In this document: positions 46,746 through 57,857 of the stretch, piece by piece | How the letters are laid out: every line of letters starts with the position of its first letter | Position numbering within the stretch: the first letter of the stretch is position 1 | From: Methanobacteriaceae archaeon | GTDB lineage: Archaea; Methanobacteriota; Methanobacteria; Methanobacteriales; Methanobacteriaceae | DNA length: 64,000 bases | Reading direction: 5' to 3' | Assembly: GCA_030656015.1 (NCBI GenBank) | Contig: JAUSNX010000004.1 | Coordinates: forward strand, 1 to 64,000 | Notes under the pieces: generated by a model | What the model saw: the letters and a program-made list of their open reading frames with translations, nothing else | What the model was told of the DNA's origin: nothing | The model's database searches: none | Position numbers and translations under genes: made by a program

Positions 46746-47228
46746 ATGAAAGGGACTTACTGTTTAATCATTGAAGTGGAAAAAGATTCTAAAATATCAG
46801 TGGGTAGACTTGAGGAACTGCAGTTTAAAAGAGGATTTTACATTTACGTGGGATCGGCCCTTAATTCCTTGGAAAGTCGGGTGACTCGACATTTATCTTC
46901 AAAGAAGAAATTACACTGGCATGCGGATTATTTGCTAATGGATTCCAGCTCTAATATAAAAGAAGTGATTTATTCCATTGGAGAAGAAAAAATAGAGTGT
47001 TCCCTGGCCTCTTTAATTTCAGATAAATCATCCCCTATGATCCGATTTGGTTGTTCTGATTGTAGTTGTGTATCACATCTTTTTTACTTTAAAGACTATG
47101 ATGATGCCTTGAAAGGGGTTTTGAGTGCATTTGAAGATTTAGAATTATCAGTTAATAATTTAGATGATTTTAATAAAATCATGAATAAAAATAGTAAAAA
47201 TAAAACAAAAAATAATTGTGGAATTTAA
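46746..47228 (+). CDS. DUF123 (GIY-YIG-like) protein
   Basis: The protein has 160 residues. ATG 46746 is chosen since GGTG at 46734-46737 is its ribosome binding site; GTG 46737 overlaps that site. The core is RGFYIYVGSALNSLESRVTRHL and HWHADYLL, the GIY-YIG-related DUF123 pattern, followed by RFGCSDCSCVSHLFYF with conserved cysteines. In some archaea the domain is fused to endonuclease III. Nuclease activity is untested. Confidence 0.82.
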   Translation: MKGTYCLIIEVEKDSKISVGRLEELQFKRGFYIYVGSALNSLESRVTRHLSSKKKLHWHADYLLMDSSSNIKEVIYSIGEEKIECSLASLISDKSSPMIRFGCSDCSCVSHLFYFKDYDDALKGVLSAFEDLELSVNNLDDFNKIMNKNSKNKTKNNCGI

Positions 47229-47248
47229 AGAAAAAATTAATCCCATCA

Positions 47249-48118
47249 TCAATGGAATCTTCTAAAAAACTCCTCAAATTCTTCAATTTCCATGGGACGA
47301 GGAACTGTAAATTCTGTGTTGTGGTAAATATCCTCAGACAATTTACGATACAAATCAGCCTGTTCTGATTCCGGATACTTCTCCAAAACTGTTTTAGCCT
47401 CAATTTCACTTTTTTGGACCAGTTCACTGCGGGAGATTACACCAATAACCATAGAACCTATTTCTGATGCAAACTGCGAAACAATTTCTTCCTCATTTTC
47501 TATGCCCTTGCAGTTACATATAATTCCGCCCAGGTTCCCTTTAAGCTTCTTGATTCCTTTTGAAATATTGTTGGCCGCATAAAGGGCCATGTATTCTCCA
47601 GAAGTGACGATGTAGACCTCATCAGCGAAATCTTCCCTTAAAGGAACAGCAAATCCTCCACAGACTACATCCCCCAAGACATCGTAAATAACTACATCCA
47701 AGTCTTCAGTAAACACCTGAAGCTTTTCCAGGAGGTTCATAGCCACAATAACACCACGACCAGCACATCCCACTCCTGGTTCTGGCCCTCCACTTTCCAC
47801 ACACATTACCTGGTTGAATCCCTCAAATATAACGTCTTCTACCTGGGCCTGCCTTTTTGTTTTCAAAACATCCAGTACCGTAGGCAGCCTGTTACCATAA
47901 AGGGTACGAGTAGTGTCTGCTTTAGGATCACATCCAATAACCAGCACATTATGGTTTTCAGAATAGGCAGCAGCTATATTTGAGACAATAGTTGATTTTC
48001 CAATTCCACCCTTACCATAAATAGCTATACGCTTGGTTGTGGATTTATTGGTGGCCTTAACTATTGGCTCAGTAATGTGTTTATTGGTGGGAGTAACCAT
48101 ACACTTGGTTTTACTCAT
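47249..48118 (-). CDS. cfbC: Ni-sirohydrochlorin a,c-diamide reductive cyclase, reductase component
   Basis: The protein has 289 residues, a NifH/BchL-type ATPase. P-loop GKGGIGKS at 35-42, GCDPKADTTRTLYG (switch region) at 62-75, and the cluster ligands Cys118 (GVGCAGRG) and Cys153 (GDVVCGGFA). The TTRTL in place of nitrogenase STRL, the extended N terminus and absence of nifDK nearby point to CfbC of coenzyme F430 synthesis rather than NifH. It passes electrons to CfbD. It overlaps the CBS gene by 8 nt; GGTGA precedes ATG 48118. Confidence 0.85.
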   Translation of the reverse strand: MSKTKCMVTPTNKHITEPIVKATNKSTTKRIAIYGKGGIGKSTIVSNIAAAYSENHNVLVIGCDPKADTTRTLYGNRLPTVLDVLKTKRQAQVEDVIFEGFNQVMCVESGGPEPGVGCAGRGVIVAMNLLEKLQVFTEDLDVVIYDVLGDVVCGGFAVPLREDFADEVYIVTSGEYMALYAANNISKGIKKLKGNLGGIICNCKGIENEEEIVSQFASEIGSMVIGVISRSELVQKSEIEAKTVLEKYPESEQADLYRKLSEDIYHNTEFTVPRPMEIEEFEEFFRRFH

Positions 48119-48596
48119 TGGATTTCACCAGGGCGCCGATAATATCTCCTCTAGTAATTATACCAATGAGATCACCCTTCTCATCTAAAACTGGGAGTCT
48201 TTTAACTTTATGCATGTCCATTTGTTCTGCAGCATCAGAAATGGACTTTTCTGGAGAGATAGTAATCAATTTTTTGGTCATTATTTCGTTTACCATCACC
48301 ACAGATGCTTTTTTTAATCCTGCGGAAATTTCATCATATTCTGATTTCATTCGTATGGGTAATTCTATTAAGTCCAGAGGAGAAGGCAAAATAAGGTTTA
48401 AATTAGGGGAATGGAATTCCAGAAGTCTCATGATATCGCCTTCACTGACTATACCTATCATTTTATTATTTTCATCTACAACAGGTGCCCCACTAATTTT
48501 TTTAGCCCTTAAAATTCTCGCTGCTTCTTCGATTTTTTCTACTCTTCTTAAAGTAATGACATCTTTTTGCATGGCTTCTTGAACACTAATCATCAT
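48111..48596 (-). CDS. CBS-domain pair protein
   Basis: The protein has 161 residues from ATG 48596; the GGGAG site at about 48606 rules out TTG 48608. Two CBS motifs, each with the VVDEN..IGIVSEGDIM / VLDEKGDLIGIITRGDII pattern, fill the protein. Such pairs bind adenosyl nucleotides or SAM as sensors. Overlap with cfbC (8 nt) implies co-translation, and a sensory role for the F430 pathway is possible. Confidence 0.85.
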   Translation of the reverse strand: MMISVQEAMQKDVITLRRVEKIEEAARILRAKKISGAPVVDENNKMIGIVSEGDIMRLLEFHSPNLNLILPSPLDLIELPIRMKSEYDEISAGLKKASVVMVNEIMTKKLITISPEKSISDAAEQMDMHKVKRLPVLDEKGDLIGIITRGDIIGALVKSNE

Positions 48597-48865
48597 TTCA
48601 ACTCCCAATAACTGATTAATACTAAAATTATCATTTTATAATTATACTTAGAATAATAATGTTATATTCCTTTTTATAGTAATTCTTTTGGTGTAATTTT
48701 ATATAGTGGAAAACTTTAATAGAAAATAATTAAAAAAAATTAGTTAAAGTTAGTAACTATTAAAGTGCATAACCATTTAGATTAAAATTCGATTAAATTT
48801 AATTAACCCTATAATGGCTAATATTTAGAAATCTAAAAGAGTATAATAAATTTAAAGCAATCATC

Positions 48866-48881
48866 ATTGTTAACTTACAAT
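48866..48881 (+). promoter_or_regulatory. Likely MarR operator
   Basis: ATTGT-N6-ACAAT lies 22 bp upstream of the marR start and about 15-25 bp after a TATA-like GTATAATAAA (48841-48850), covering the expected start site. Fits autorepression of the MarR-MFS operon. Confidence 0.45.
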
Positions 48882-48902
48882 AAAAATAAATATGGTGGGA
48901 TA

Positions 48903-49364
48903 ATGGAAGAAAGTAAGAATATTAAAAAACCAGAATTTGAAAAAATGGTTGATAATCTATTAATTTATTATCCCCTATTTTATAGAAAGCTGAAAATGTC
49001 AGTGGATCATGAAAATCAAAAATCCAAATCAGCAGGATACTATCAGATACTGGGAACATTGAAAGTTAATGGAACCATGTCCATATCTAAAATTGGTAAA
49101 ATTTTATGCATATCTAAGCCTAATATGACAATTTATATTGATAATCTGGTTAAAGAAGGCCAGGTTATCCGTTCATCTCATGAGACAGATCGAAGAATTA
49201 CCAATATTGACATAACTCCAGAGGGCATCCAGTTTTTAGTGGAATCCCGTAAAATAGTGGAAAAAATAATTAGCAATAATATTTCCCATCTAAATCAAGA
49301 CGAATATAACTCATTAAATGACTCCTTAAAAACCATAAAAAGCCTGGTTTTTAAAATAAACTGA
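48903..49364 (+). CDS. MarR-family transcriptional regulator
   Basis: The protein has 153 residues from ATG 48903, with GGTGGG just upstream; TTG 48867 would lie within the presumed operator. Winged helix: GYYQILGTLKVNGTMSISKIGKILCISKPNMTIYI followed by the wing SHETDRRITNIDITPEG. It probably represses itself and the MFS pump that begins 11 nt downstream. Confidence 0.85.
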   Translation: MEESKNIKKPEFEKMVDNLLIYYPLFYRKLKMSVDHENQKSKSAGYYQILGTLKVNGTMSISKIGKILCISKPNMTIYIDNLVKEGQVIRSSHETDRRITNIDITPEGIQFLVESRKIVEKIISNNISHLNQDEYNSLNDSLKTIKSLVFKIN

Positions 49365-49375
49365 GAGTGAATATC

Positions 49376-50848
49376 ATGAATACTGAATCAACTACTACCA
49401 AACACGACAAGAATCTGGTCTTTATCATGGCCGGATTAATGGTGGGACTCCTGGTGGCGGCACTGGATAATTCCATAATTGGTACGGCCATGCCCCAAAT
49501 TATCAGTAACCTGCAAGGTATGGAATACTATGTATGGCCATTTACGTCCTACATGCTATCTTCAACCATTGCCATCATATTATTTGGAAAATTATCTGAT
49601 ATTTATGGTAGAAAAAATATTCTAATCCTGGGAATAGTCATATTTGTAATATCTTCAATTATGTGTGGTTTTTCAACCAACATGATGGAATTAATTATAT
49701 TTAGAGGAATTCAGGGTATTGGGGGTGGTATTTTAATAGCCCTACCATTTATTGTAGTGGGAGAAATTTTCTCTCCTCGAGATCGAAGTAAATATATGGG
49801 AATACTGGCCTCTGTTTTTGGTGTTTCCAGTGTTTTAGGCCCTATATTAGGTGGAGTAATTACCGACACTGTGGGCTGGAGATGGATATTTTTCGTTAAT
49901 GTGCCTATAGGAATTATAGCTATAGGAATGCTGATGAATTCACTCCCTGATTTAAAATTAGATGGTGTAAAAAAAGTTATTGATTATTCAGGTATTATAA
50001 CCTTTACCTTAGCTTTAAGTGGGCTTTTTTTAGGATTAACACTGGCCCAAGATTTAAATGCTTATCCTTTAGTTGAAATAATAGGATTGTTTATATTTTC
50101 AGCGGTGATGTTCGTATTGTTCATCTGGGCTGAAAAAAAAGCTATAGAACCGATTTTACCCATGTATCTATTTAAAAATTCAACATTTACTATTTCATCT
50201 ATAGAAAACTTTTTAGCAAGTGCATTGATATTTTGTGGGATAATTTATGTCCCACTATTTGCTCAAGGCGTTTTAGGAATGAGTGCCACTAATTCAGGAT
50301 TATTAATGATTCCTATGCTCATAAGTCTCACCATATCAGCTAACATTGCAGGACAGATTATTTCCAGAACTGGAAAATATAAAAAGCTGGCTATTGCAGA
50401 ATTTTTAATTACGGGAGTGGGAGTTATCCTGTTGGCAACCATGAATGTAAATACCACCCCTTATGAACTACTGGCCTATTCAACCATTCTTGGTTTAGGA
50501 TCTGGAATAATGTACACTGTATTTACCATAAGTGTGCAGGATGCTTTTTCAAACAGAGAAATAGGGATTACTACAGCTGCTATGCAGTTTTTCAGAAATG
50601 TAGGGGCCACCGTAGCCATCCCCATATTTGGATTTATAATGAACTATTCGATGAACAGTTCAGCAGCCTTTAATTTAAGTCAAAAGGAAATTTTAACTTT
50701 ATCCATTCAAAACATCTTCATGGTATCTATAATATTGGCCTTTGCTGGTTTAATTATTGCATTTTTCCTTAAAGAAGCAATTTTAAGTGACCCTAACGAA
50801 ACTGTTGAAGATAAGATGTCAGAAGAATTTTTAGAAAACGCAAAATGA
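49376..50848 (+). CDS. MFS drug efflux pump, 14-helix DHA2 family
   Basis: The protein has 490 residues from ATG 49376; GAGAGTGA precedes it, and GTG 49367 is the alternative. Fourteen hydrophobic helices; motif A GKLSDIYGRKNI between helices 2 and 3, and motif C GPILGGVITDTVGWRWIFF, typical of EmrB/QacA exporters. It uses the proton gradient. Operonic with marR (11-nt gap). Substrates cannot be read. Confidence 0.88.
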   Translation: MNTESTTTKHDKNLVFIMAGLMVGLLVAALDNSIIGTAMPQIISNLQGMEYYVWPFTSYMLSSTIAIILFGKLSDIYGRKNILILGIVIFVISSIMCGFSTNMMELIIFRGIQGIGGGILIALPFIVVGEIFSPRDRSKYMGILASVFGVSSVLGPILGGVITDTVGWRWIFFVNVPIGIIAIGMLMNSLPDLKLDGVKKVIDYSGIITFTLALSGLFLGLTLAQDLNAYPLVEIIGLFIFSAVMFVLFIWAEKKAIEPILPMYLFKNSTFTISSIENFLASALIFCGIIYVPLFAQGVLGMSATNSGLLMIPMLISLTISANIAGQIISRTGKYKKLAIAEFLITGVGVILLATMNVNTTPYELLAYSTILGLGSGIMYTVFTISVQDAFSNREIGITTAAMQFFRNVGATVAIPIFGFIMNYSMNSSAAFNLSQKEILTLSIQNIFMVSIILAFAGLIIAFFLKEAILSDPNETVEDKMSEEFLENAK

Positions 50849-50871
50849 ATATTTAAATAAATAATTTATAA

Positions 50872-50940
50872 AATTCCAGGAATTGTACCGGGACACATTT
50901 TGGTGTTCTGGATTTATTTTTATTTATTTTAGATTAATTT
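50872..50940 (+). terminator. Terminator after MFS gene
   Basis: AAATTCCAG (50871-50880) and CTGGATTT (50907-50914) pair with one bulge, and an inner stem GGACAC/GTGTTC extends it. T-rich DNA follows. Confidence 0.5.
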
Positions 50941-50967
50941 AAAAAGATTATTTAAATATATTTGACA

Positions 50968-52164
50968 TTAAGGTTTATTATTTCTTAAAATCCTTTTATA
51001 AACAATATCATTAGGCCTTACTTGATCTTTAATTATTAATCCCACATTTTGGCCTTTTTTAGCTTCCTTAATTTTTTTACCATCAATTTGCATTGATTCC
51101 ACCCTTTGCGTAATAGATCCGGTCTTATTTCCCTGAATGATAATTTCATCGCCAATTTTCAGGTCGTGAAAAAGTCTTATTTCGGCTGCAGAAACATTTT
51201 TATAATAATTAACTACTAAACCAATGTCTTTTTTAATATAAGTAGATTCATTATCTATACTGGTTTTGTAGGGATTTCTAAAGTAAAAACCAGTGTCAAA
51301 ACCTCTATTAAAGACTTTTTTAAGTTCGTCTGCCCAGCTTTCATCAAATTTCCAGTTACCCGACTCATAACTATCAATAGCTTCCCGATAGGTTTTAGTT
51401 ACGGTGGCCACATAGTCGGCCGGTCTGGCCCTTCCCTCAAGTTTAAAGGCATCAATTCCGGCCTCCATGAGTTCAGGAATGTGTTTTATCATGCAAAGGT
51501 CTTTAGGACTCAAGATATGGCTTTCATTTAGATTTTGAACTAAATCAAATGAATCATCATCTTCAGAGACGAGATTCCACTCTTTACGGCAGGGCTGTAA
51601 ACAGTCCCCACAATTGGCACTTTTATGGTAAAGATGAGAACTTAAAAAACATCTACCTGATACAGCCACACACATGGCACCATGCACGAAGGTTTCAATT
51701 TCTAGATTAGTGTTTTCTTTAATTTCCTTTATCTCTGGAAGTGATAATTCTCGGGAGAGAACCACCCGTTTAACTCCCAACTCTTCCAATAAATTTAAAG
51801 ATTCAAAATTAGAAATATTGGCCTGAATACTCATATGAGTCTCAATACCCTCTTCTCTGGCAAGTTTAAGGGCCCCTAAATCAGAAATAATTAAGGCATC
51901 CACCTCATAAGAATGGATTACTGGTAAAATATCTTTAAAGTAATTAATATCCTTATTTTTCATTATGGTATTGGTACAGACATATATTTTCTTATCTAAA
52001 TCATGGCATTGTTTCACGGCGTTTTTAAGTGTTTCAAGAGTGAAATTTGAAACATTGGCCCGCATATTACATCCTTCAATACCTACATAAATAGAATCTG
52101 CACCATTTTTTAGAGCAGCAGTTAAAGCCTTGAAATCCTTTGCAGGAGCGAGTAATTCGACCAT
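50968..52164 (-). CDS. Peptidase U32 family protein (RlhA/TrhP-like)
   Basis: The protein has 398 residues from ATG 52164 ([11 protein letters not shown], the usual family start); 52182 adds six. The family signature is in [20 protein letters not shown] and the cysteine-rich [15 protein letters not shown], followed by [21 protein letters not shown]. Members hydroxylate rRNA or tRNA bases together with Fe-S clusters, or act as proteases. The four-cysteine pattern favours the nucleic-acid hydroxylation type. It is monocistronic. Confidence 0.85.
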   Translation of the reverse strand: MVELLAPAKDFKALTAALKNGADSIYVGIEGCNMRANVSNFTLETLKNAVKQCHDLDKKIYVCTNTIMKNKDINYFKDILPVIHSYEVDALIISDLGALKLAREEGIETHMSIQANISNFESLNLLEELGVKRVVLSRELSLPEIKEIKENTNLEIETFVHGAMCVAVSGRCFLSSHLYHKSANCGDCLQPCRKEWNLVSEDDDSFDLVQNLNESHILSPKDLCMIKHIPELMEAGIDAFKLEGRARPADYVATVTKTYREAIDSYESGNWKFDESWADELKKVFNRGFDTGFYFRNPYKTSIDNESTYIKKDIGLVVNYYKNVSAAEIRLFHDLKIGDEIIIQGNKTGSITQRVESMQIDGKKIKEAKKGQNVGLIIKDQVRPNDIVYKRILRNNKP

Positions 52165-52401
52165 ATATTCATCTACTATCAATTTTTTTGTGATTTAATG
52201 AATTTAATAAATATTAATCTTAAATTAAAGTTTTAAAATTTGTAGTATCCTGGTTAAATTTTTAGTAATCCGGTTTCAATTATAAAATAATTTATTCATT
52301 ATTATAAAAATAAAATTAAAAATATTTGTAAGTGAAATCCAATTAGAAATAAAAAAGATATTAAATCATTTATTTAAATCATTATTTCCCTGATTTAAAC
52401 A

Positions 52402-53802
52402 TTAACAACGACATGATTCATATTCTTTCAGATTTTTAGGTAGTTCTGTTGGGTACTTTCCATTCAAACATCCCATACAGAGTTTTTCCTCATCAAGGCC
52501 AATACATTTCTTAAGCGAGTCAATAGAGAGGTAACCCAGTGATGCAACACCCAACGACTTTCTGATTTCCTCAACAGACTTATTAGCTGCTACAAGCTCC
52601 TTTTTAGAGGCCATAGCAATCCCATAATAACATGGGGAAATAATTGGTGGGCATCCTATTCTTAGGTGAACTTCTTTTACTCCAGCTTCTTTCAAAACAT
52701 CAATAAGAGCCTTGGAAGTAGTTCCCCTAACTATACTATCATCAACCAGAACAATACTTTTACCTTCCAACTCTGATTTGATAGGATTCATTTTGAGTTT
52801 TACAGACATTTCACGCTCTTCTTGTGTAGGCATGATAAATGTACGACCCACATAACGATTTTTAATTAGACCTTCACCATAAGGTAGTCCTGATGCTCGA
52901 GAATAGCCAATAGCTGCCGTTATTGCAGAATCTGGTACGGGCATTACCACATCAGCATCAACCGGAAACTCCCTATGCAGTTCTCGGCCAATATTTAAGC
53001 GGACATTATAAACATTCTTTCCATCGAGAATACTGTCCGGACGAGCAAAATAAACGTATTCAAACATGCAGTGTGCACGAGGCGTGCTTTCTGCGATTTT
53101 CATTTTGTGAGAGTAAATTTTTTCATTTAAAAGTAATATTTCTCCAGGTTCCACATCCCGAATATAATCTGCACCAACCACATCAAAAGCAACCGATTCA
53201 GATGCCACCATCTTCAAGCCATTCTTTTCACCAAGGGCCAGTGGTTTTATTCCTACTGGATCTCGGACAACATATAATTCATGATTTAAAAGAACAACTA
53301 ATGAATACGATCCTATAAGTTTTTCAGCCACATTTTCAATGGATTTTATCATGTTCATGCTTTTAGCATACTCACTGCTCAGCATGTGACTGATAACCTC
53401 AGAATCAGTGGTCGATTTGAACTCATGGCCTTTATCTACCAAGTCTTGGCGAAGTTCCATAGAATTGATTATATCTCCATTATGGGCAATGGCAATACGA
53501 CCGTCCTGGAATTCAGTGGTAAATGGCTGTGTATTTTTTAATTTTGATTTTCCAGTAGTCGAATATCTTACGTGGCCAATGCCTACGTTTCCTTCCAATC
53601 CCTCAATCTCTCCATTGTTAAATACATCACAAACAAGACCCATACCCTTGTATGTGCTAATTTCTTTACCATTATGGACAGATATGCCCGCAGCCTCTTG
53701 TCCGCGGTGTTGCAGGGCAAAAAGACCGTAGTAAATAGGGGTTGCGACGTCTCTAGATTGATCAGAGGAATATATACCAACAATACCACATTTATCTCGC
53801 AA
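52402..53802 (-). CDS. purF: Amidophosphoribosyltransferase
   Basis: The protein has 466 residues from TTG 53802, with GGAG 10 nt upstream. [11 protein letters not shown] gives Cys5, the glutaminase nucleophile after a 4-residue propeptide. [22 protein letters not shown] and the PRPP-binding [13 protein letters not shown] are intact. C-terminal cysteines ([24 protein letters not shown]) fit the 4Fe-4S form. First committed step of purine synthesis. It follows the Toprim gene by 50 nt. Confidence 0.95.
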   Translation of the reverse strand: MRDKCGIVGIYSSDQSRDVATPIYYGLFALQHRGQEAAGISVHNGKEISTYKGMGLVCDVFNNGEIEGLEGNVGIGHVRYSTTGKSKLKNTQPFTTEFQDGRIAIAHNGDIINSMELRQDLVDKGHEFKSTTDSEVISHMLSSEYAKSMNMIKSIENVAEKLIGSYSLVVLLNHELYVVRDPVGIKPLALGEKNGLKMVASESVAFDVVGADYIRDVEPGEILLLNEKIYSHKMKIAESTPRAHCMFEYVYFARPDSILDGKNVYNVRLNIGRELHREFPVDADVVMPVPDSAITAAIGYSRASGLPYGEGLIKNRYVGRTFIMPTQEEREMSVKLKMNPIKSELEGKSIVLVDDSIVRGTTSKALIDVLKEAGVKEVHLRIGCPPIISPCYYGIAMASKKELVAANKSVEEIRKSLGVASLGYLSIDSLKKCIGLDEEKLCMGCLNGKYPTELPKNLKEYESCRC

Positions 53803-53852
53803 TTTGGATTCTCCGTTTCCCAGTGTTATAAGGGTGTGAAAATAATAAAAAA

Positions 53853-54836
53853 CTAATCAAATATGTTTTTAAATCTCTTATCCAACCTATCTTCTTCTTC
53901 ATTTGAATCTTCAGAATTTTTAAATTTTTTATTCAGAATATCCGAATCTACGTGTGAATTTGAAAATTCACTCATTTTTTCAGATATTGAAGAATCAGTT
54001 TCAGTAGTAGTCGGATCTATAAAAATTAAAGCAGTTTTAATAACTTTCAGCCATTCAATGGCCTCATCGCGGGATCGGGCACTAATCCATCCCTGACCAA
54101 CCACAATATTATCTGGTTTAAATTGATTAGTAGCAAAAATAATTTGATCTTCTTCTTTTAATATTTGATCAAAAGCTTCATTCCAAAGCTTTTTAATAGA
54201 AAAAGCTTCTAATAAATTTTTTTCCTGGAGACGTGAACATCTATTCTTCAGCTGAGCATATTCCTTTTTCACTTGATGCGAATCATCGTGAAGGGCTTGT
54301 AAGTCTTCTTGAAGTTGCTGATTGATCTGGATAGTTTCTTCCAGCTTTTCTTGTGTATCGTGATTATCACTGCGAAGTTCTTGATTTTCCACTGAAATTT
54401 CTCTTAGTTTATCAGTTGAAGCGTCCAGTTCAGTTTCCAGTTCTCTAAAATATTTAATGTAACTTATAGATGATAGTCCCGCCCTAATGATTGCATTTTT
54501 AATTTCATCCCTTATTAAAATCGGGTCAATGTATTCCACATCATGCCCATAAGGGAATTTCATGCGTTCTAAATGGCCTACCTGATCTTTTAATGCTTCC
54601 TGATATTTCTCAGCCAATTCTCTCCCAGGAGCATCCACATCAGTGGCTATTAAAACCACATCTGCCCCTTGAACCGCCCTTTGAGCAATTTCAAGGCTAG
54701 TGGTAGGTATTATAGAAGAGATAGTGATATGGTATTCCGCGCCTAAAGCCACACCTTGCATGGCCTTAGAAACACTTTCCACATCAGAAGCGCCTTCTAC
54801 GATTATTCGAACATCAATAGGACTAGTATTATCCAT
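53853..54836 (-). CDS. Toprim-domain protein of L37e-purF cluster
   Basis: The protein has 327 residues. The Toprim fold shows IIVEGASD (Glu14) and ATDVDAPG (Asp66, Asp68), so metal-dependent nucleotidyl or phosphodiester chemistry is possible. Residues about 130-210 are a coiled coil, and the acidic C-terminal tail is unstructured. It is not the classical archaeal DnaG, whose N-terminal signature is missing. It begins directly at the end of the L37e gene and is conserved in that position in Methanobacteriales as I recall. RNA or DNA substrate unknown. Confidence 0.82.
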   Translation of the reverse strand: MDNTSPIDVRIIVEGASDVESVSKAMQGVALGAEYHITISSIIPTTSLEIAQRAVQGADVVLIATDVDAPGRELAEKYQEALKDQVGHLERMKFPYGHDVEYIDPILIRDEIKNAIIRAGLSSISYIKYFRELETELDASTDKLREISVENQELRSDNHDTQEKLEETIQINQQLQEDLQALHDDSHQVKKEYAQLKNRCSRLQEKNLLEAFSIKKLWNEAFDQILKEEDQIIFATNQFKPDNIVVGQGWISARSRDEAIEWLKVIKTALIFIDPTTTETDSSISEKMSEFSNSHVDSDILNKKFKNSEDSNEEEDRLDKRFKNIFD

Positions 54837-55022
54837 CTATTTCAACCTTATACCAGTAGTTACTTTCTTGTTCTGCCAGCTGTATCTCCTGATTTTTTTG
54901 GTTTTACCAAAGCCGCAGGAAGCACATACTTTTTGGCGAGCATGATAAGCATTTCGTCCACATCTTCTACATCGGATGTGAGTCTTCTTATTCCTTTTAC
55001 CAAATGATGGTGTACCTTTCAT
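54837..55022 (-). CDS. rpl37e: Ribosomal protein L37e
   Basis: The protein has 61 residues. Zinc ligands Cys18-x2-Cys21 and Cys33-x2-Cys36 in [21 protein letters not shown] are intact; highly basic. Component of the large ribosomal subunit. Strong AGGAGG site upstream of ATG 55022. Confidence 0.96.
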   Translation of the reverse strand: MKGTPSFGKRNKKTHIRCRRCGRNAYHARQKVCASCGFGKTKKIRRYSWQNKKVTTGIRLK

Positions 55023-55258
55023 TGTTAAGTCCTCCTAAAATAAGACGTGATATCCTGATGGAATATAAACTTAAATAAAATGAGATTGCTTAAAAGTCAA
55101 TTTAATATTATAAAAAGACTTTCTTTCAATCAATATTAATCAAGAGCATTATAATATCAAATAAAATATTTAAATATTGGTTAAAAAACCGATTTAATGC
55201 AATATAATTATTATTTAATTTTTATTATTTAATTAAAAGAATATATCCAAAAGGGAGT

Positions 55259-55935
<677 letters not shown>

Positions 55936-56102
55936 TTATTCAAATACAAAATCCACACTTGCTAACCTATTTTTAAGCTCACCCAGAATCCTATTCTCCT
56001 CTTCAAGAGAACTTTCACCGTCTTTGAATGCTTCAAAACATGCAGCCATTCGAATATAATTACCAGCATCTTCCCAAATAAGTTTTGAATGTAACTTTCC
56101 AT
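55936..56102 (-). pseudogene. Small gene with early frameshift
   Basis: ATG 56102 has GAGGGG at good spacing, but its own frame gives an unconvincing peptide. One base later the frame reads HSKLIWEDAGNYIRMA, then CFEAFKDGESSLEEENRIL to a stop at 55936, a plausible acidic protein of about 55 residues. Adding one A in the GGAAAG run after the start restores it as MEKLHSKLIWED. So either a sequencing error or a recent frameshift. Family unknown. Confidence 0.6.
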
Positions 56103-56365
56103 TATAGCCCCTCTAACTCTTAATTGAAAAATTATAATATCCGTGCAAAAAGGTATCAATTTTTTTAATTTGATTGATTTATTTATTCTATGTTATTTTT
56201 ATTAATTTTTAATTATTTTGAAGTTATGGTTACTACAATTTTCAAAAAGGAATTTCGAAACTTATTATGATATATTAAAGTTTTTGAAGATGATTAATCA
56301 TTATAAAATATCTTTATATATGATATTATTAGTAGATTATCTGTTAAAAAAAGGAGGGATTATAA

Positions 56366-57739
56366 ACGAAATTATCATTAAAGACTTTAGGATTACCTAT
56401 TGGAATTGTTGCGTTTATTTTAGTAATGTTAGTCCCTATGCAGGGCCTTAGTTATCCCGGTCATGCTGCTATTGCTTTATTAGTTTTTGCTGTAATTTTA
56501 TGGGCCAGTGAAGCTTATCATTTAGCTGTTACTTCCATAGTTATCTTGTTTTTGCAACCCATTATTGGAGTTACCACATTTGACCAGGCTATTTTGGGTT
56601 TTGCCAGCCCTATAATCTTCTTAATGATTGGTGGATTTATCATAGCCGAAGCAATAAGGAAAAGTGGACTTGCACAGCGTATGACTTTTTGGATGTTAGG
56701 TAAGGTAGGAACCACACCTGATCGTGGACTATTTGTAAGTGTATTCGCTACAGGTTTGTTATCTGCGTGGATTGAGAATGTTGTGGCTTTTGCCATGTTA
56801 CTGCCCATTATTAAAGAAGTCATTCCTATGATGGGTGCTGAGGATCCAGAAAAAGGAAAAAGTAACTTTGCTAAAGCTATGGTGCTGGGAGCATCATATG
56901 GATCACTGGCTGGAGGATTTGGTACACCCATTGGAACTGCACCTAACTTAATGGCCTATGCTTATTTACAAATACCATTTGCAAACTGGATGGCCTTTGG
57001 ATTCCCACTAGCCATAGCCATGCTATTCGTAATCTGGAAATTACTGGGAAAAATATTCCCATTCGAGGTTAAAGGAATTTCTGGCGGGAAAGATTTAGTT
57101 AAATCTAAATTAGATGATTTAGGTCCGATTTCTCGGAATGAAAAATTATCTGGAATTATTTTGTTATTAACTATTGGGTTATGGTTAACTACTGGTTATA
57201 CGGGTTTGAGCAGTTATGCTATTGCATTAATGGGTGCTTTCCTCTTCTTTGCATTCAATATAATTGAGTGGGAAGATGCACAGAAAAATGTGGATTGGGG
57301 ACTCATAGTGTTCTTTGGAGGAGCACTATCACTAGGAGCAGCATTACTAAACACTGGAGCCGCTAACTGGATGATACAAAACATACTTGCCATGCTCGGA
57401 AGCCACCCTTCTACCATACTCATAATGATTCTGTTAATGGTCATAGCCACCTTAATTACACAGGTTATGTCTAACATCGCACTATCCGCAATATTAGTAC
57501 CACTATCAGTAACATTAGCCAGTGCACAAGGACTAGCTCTCGGAACCTACGCCGTACCAGTAGCAATTGCCTGTTCATTATCATTTATGTTCCCCATGGC
57601 CGATCCCACCGTCGCCATGGCTTACGGAACCAAATATGTGAACATCAAAGAGATATTAAAAGCAGGAATACCTCTGGTAGTCATAGGAATCATACTAACT
57701 ATACTAGTAATGATCTTCTGGGCACCATACTTCATCTAA
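56366..57739 (+). CDS. SLC13/DASS-type anion transporter, start codon apparently ACG
   Basis: The protein would have 457 residues. Eleven to twelve helices; family motifs [35 protein letters not shown] (SNT-like) and the second repeat [17 protein letters not shown] with [14 protein letters not shown]. It likely imports a dicarboxylate, sulfate or related anion with Na+. The first in-frame ATG (56426) would remove most of the first helix. GGAGGG at 56353-56358 points to ACG at 56366 ([17 protein letters not shown]), where ATG is expected, so expression is doubtful. Confidence 0.8.
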   Translation, partial: TKLSLKTLGLPIGIVAFILVMLVPMQGLSYPGHAAIALLVFAVILWASEAYHLAVTSIVILFLQPIIGVTTFDQAILGFASPIIFLMIGGFIIAEAIRKSGLAQRMTFWMLGKVGTTPDRGLFVSVFATGLLSAWIENVVAFAMLLPIIKEVIPMMGAEDPEKGKSNFAKAMVLGASYGSLAGGFGTPIGTAPNLMAYAYLQIPFANWMAFGFPLAIAMLFVIWKLLGKIFPFEVKGISGGKDLVKSKLDDLGPISRNEKLSGIILLLTIGLWLTTGYTGLSSYAIALMGAFLFFAFNIIEWEDAQKNVDWGLIVFFGGALSLGAALLNTGAANWMIQNILAMLGSHPSTILIMILLMVIATLITQVMSNIALSAILVPLSVTLASAQGLALGTYAVPVAIACSLSFMFPMADPTVAMAYGTKYVNIKEILKAGIPLVVIGIILTILVMIFWAPYFI

Positions 57740-57757
57740 AAACAATCCAAATAAAAT

Positions 57758-57806
57758 AAATTGGCTAAAAAAACCAATTTATTAAAATTTTTTTTATTTT
57801 TTTAAA
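57758..57806 (+). terminator. Terminator after SLC13 gene
   Basis: AAATTGG (57758-57764) and CCAATTT (57774-57780) form a perfect 7-bp stem with a 9-nt loop, followed by two T runs (about 57788-57803). Confidence 0.65.
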
Positions 57807-57857
57807 TATTATAAAATGTTGAATTTACAAAAATATAGAAATTAAAGGGGTTAAAAC

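Noticed and set aside
47249-48118. Nitrogenase iron protein NifH
   Set aside because: There are no nifD/nifK or nifI genes nearby, the protein has TTRTL in place of STRL, and its N terminus is extended. CfbC of F430 synthesis fits better.
55962-56159. 65-codon minus ORF
   Set aside because: It uses the right start signal but the wrong frame after the first codons; the frame one base over looks like the real protein.
56218-56451. 77-codon ORF before the SLC13 transporter
   Set aside because: It overlaps the start region of the transporter in another frame and uses the transporter's GGAGGG site internally. The protein has no recognisable pattern.
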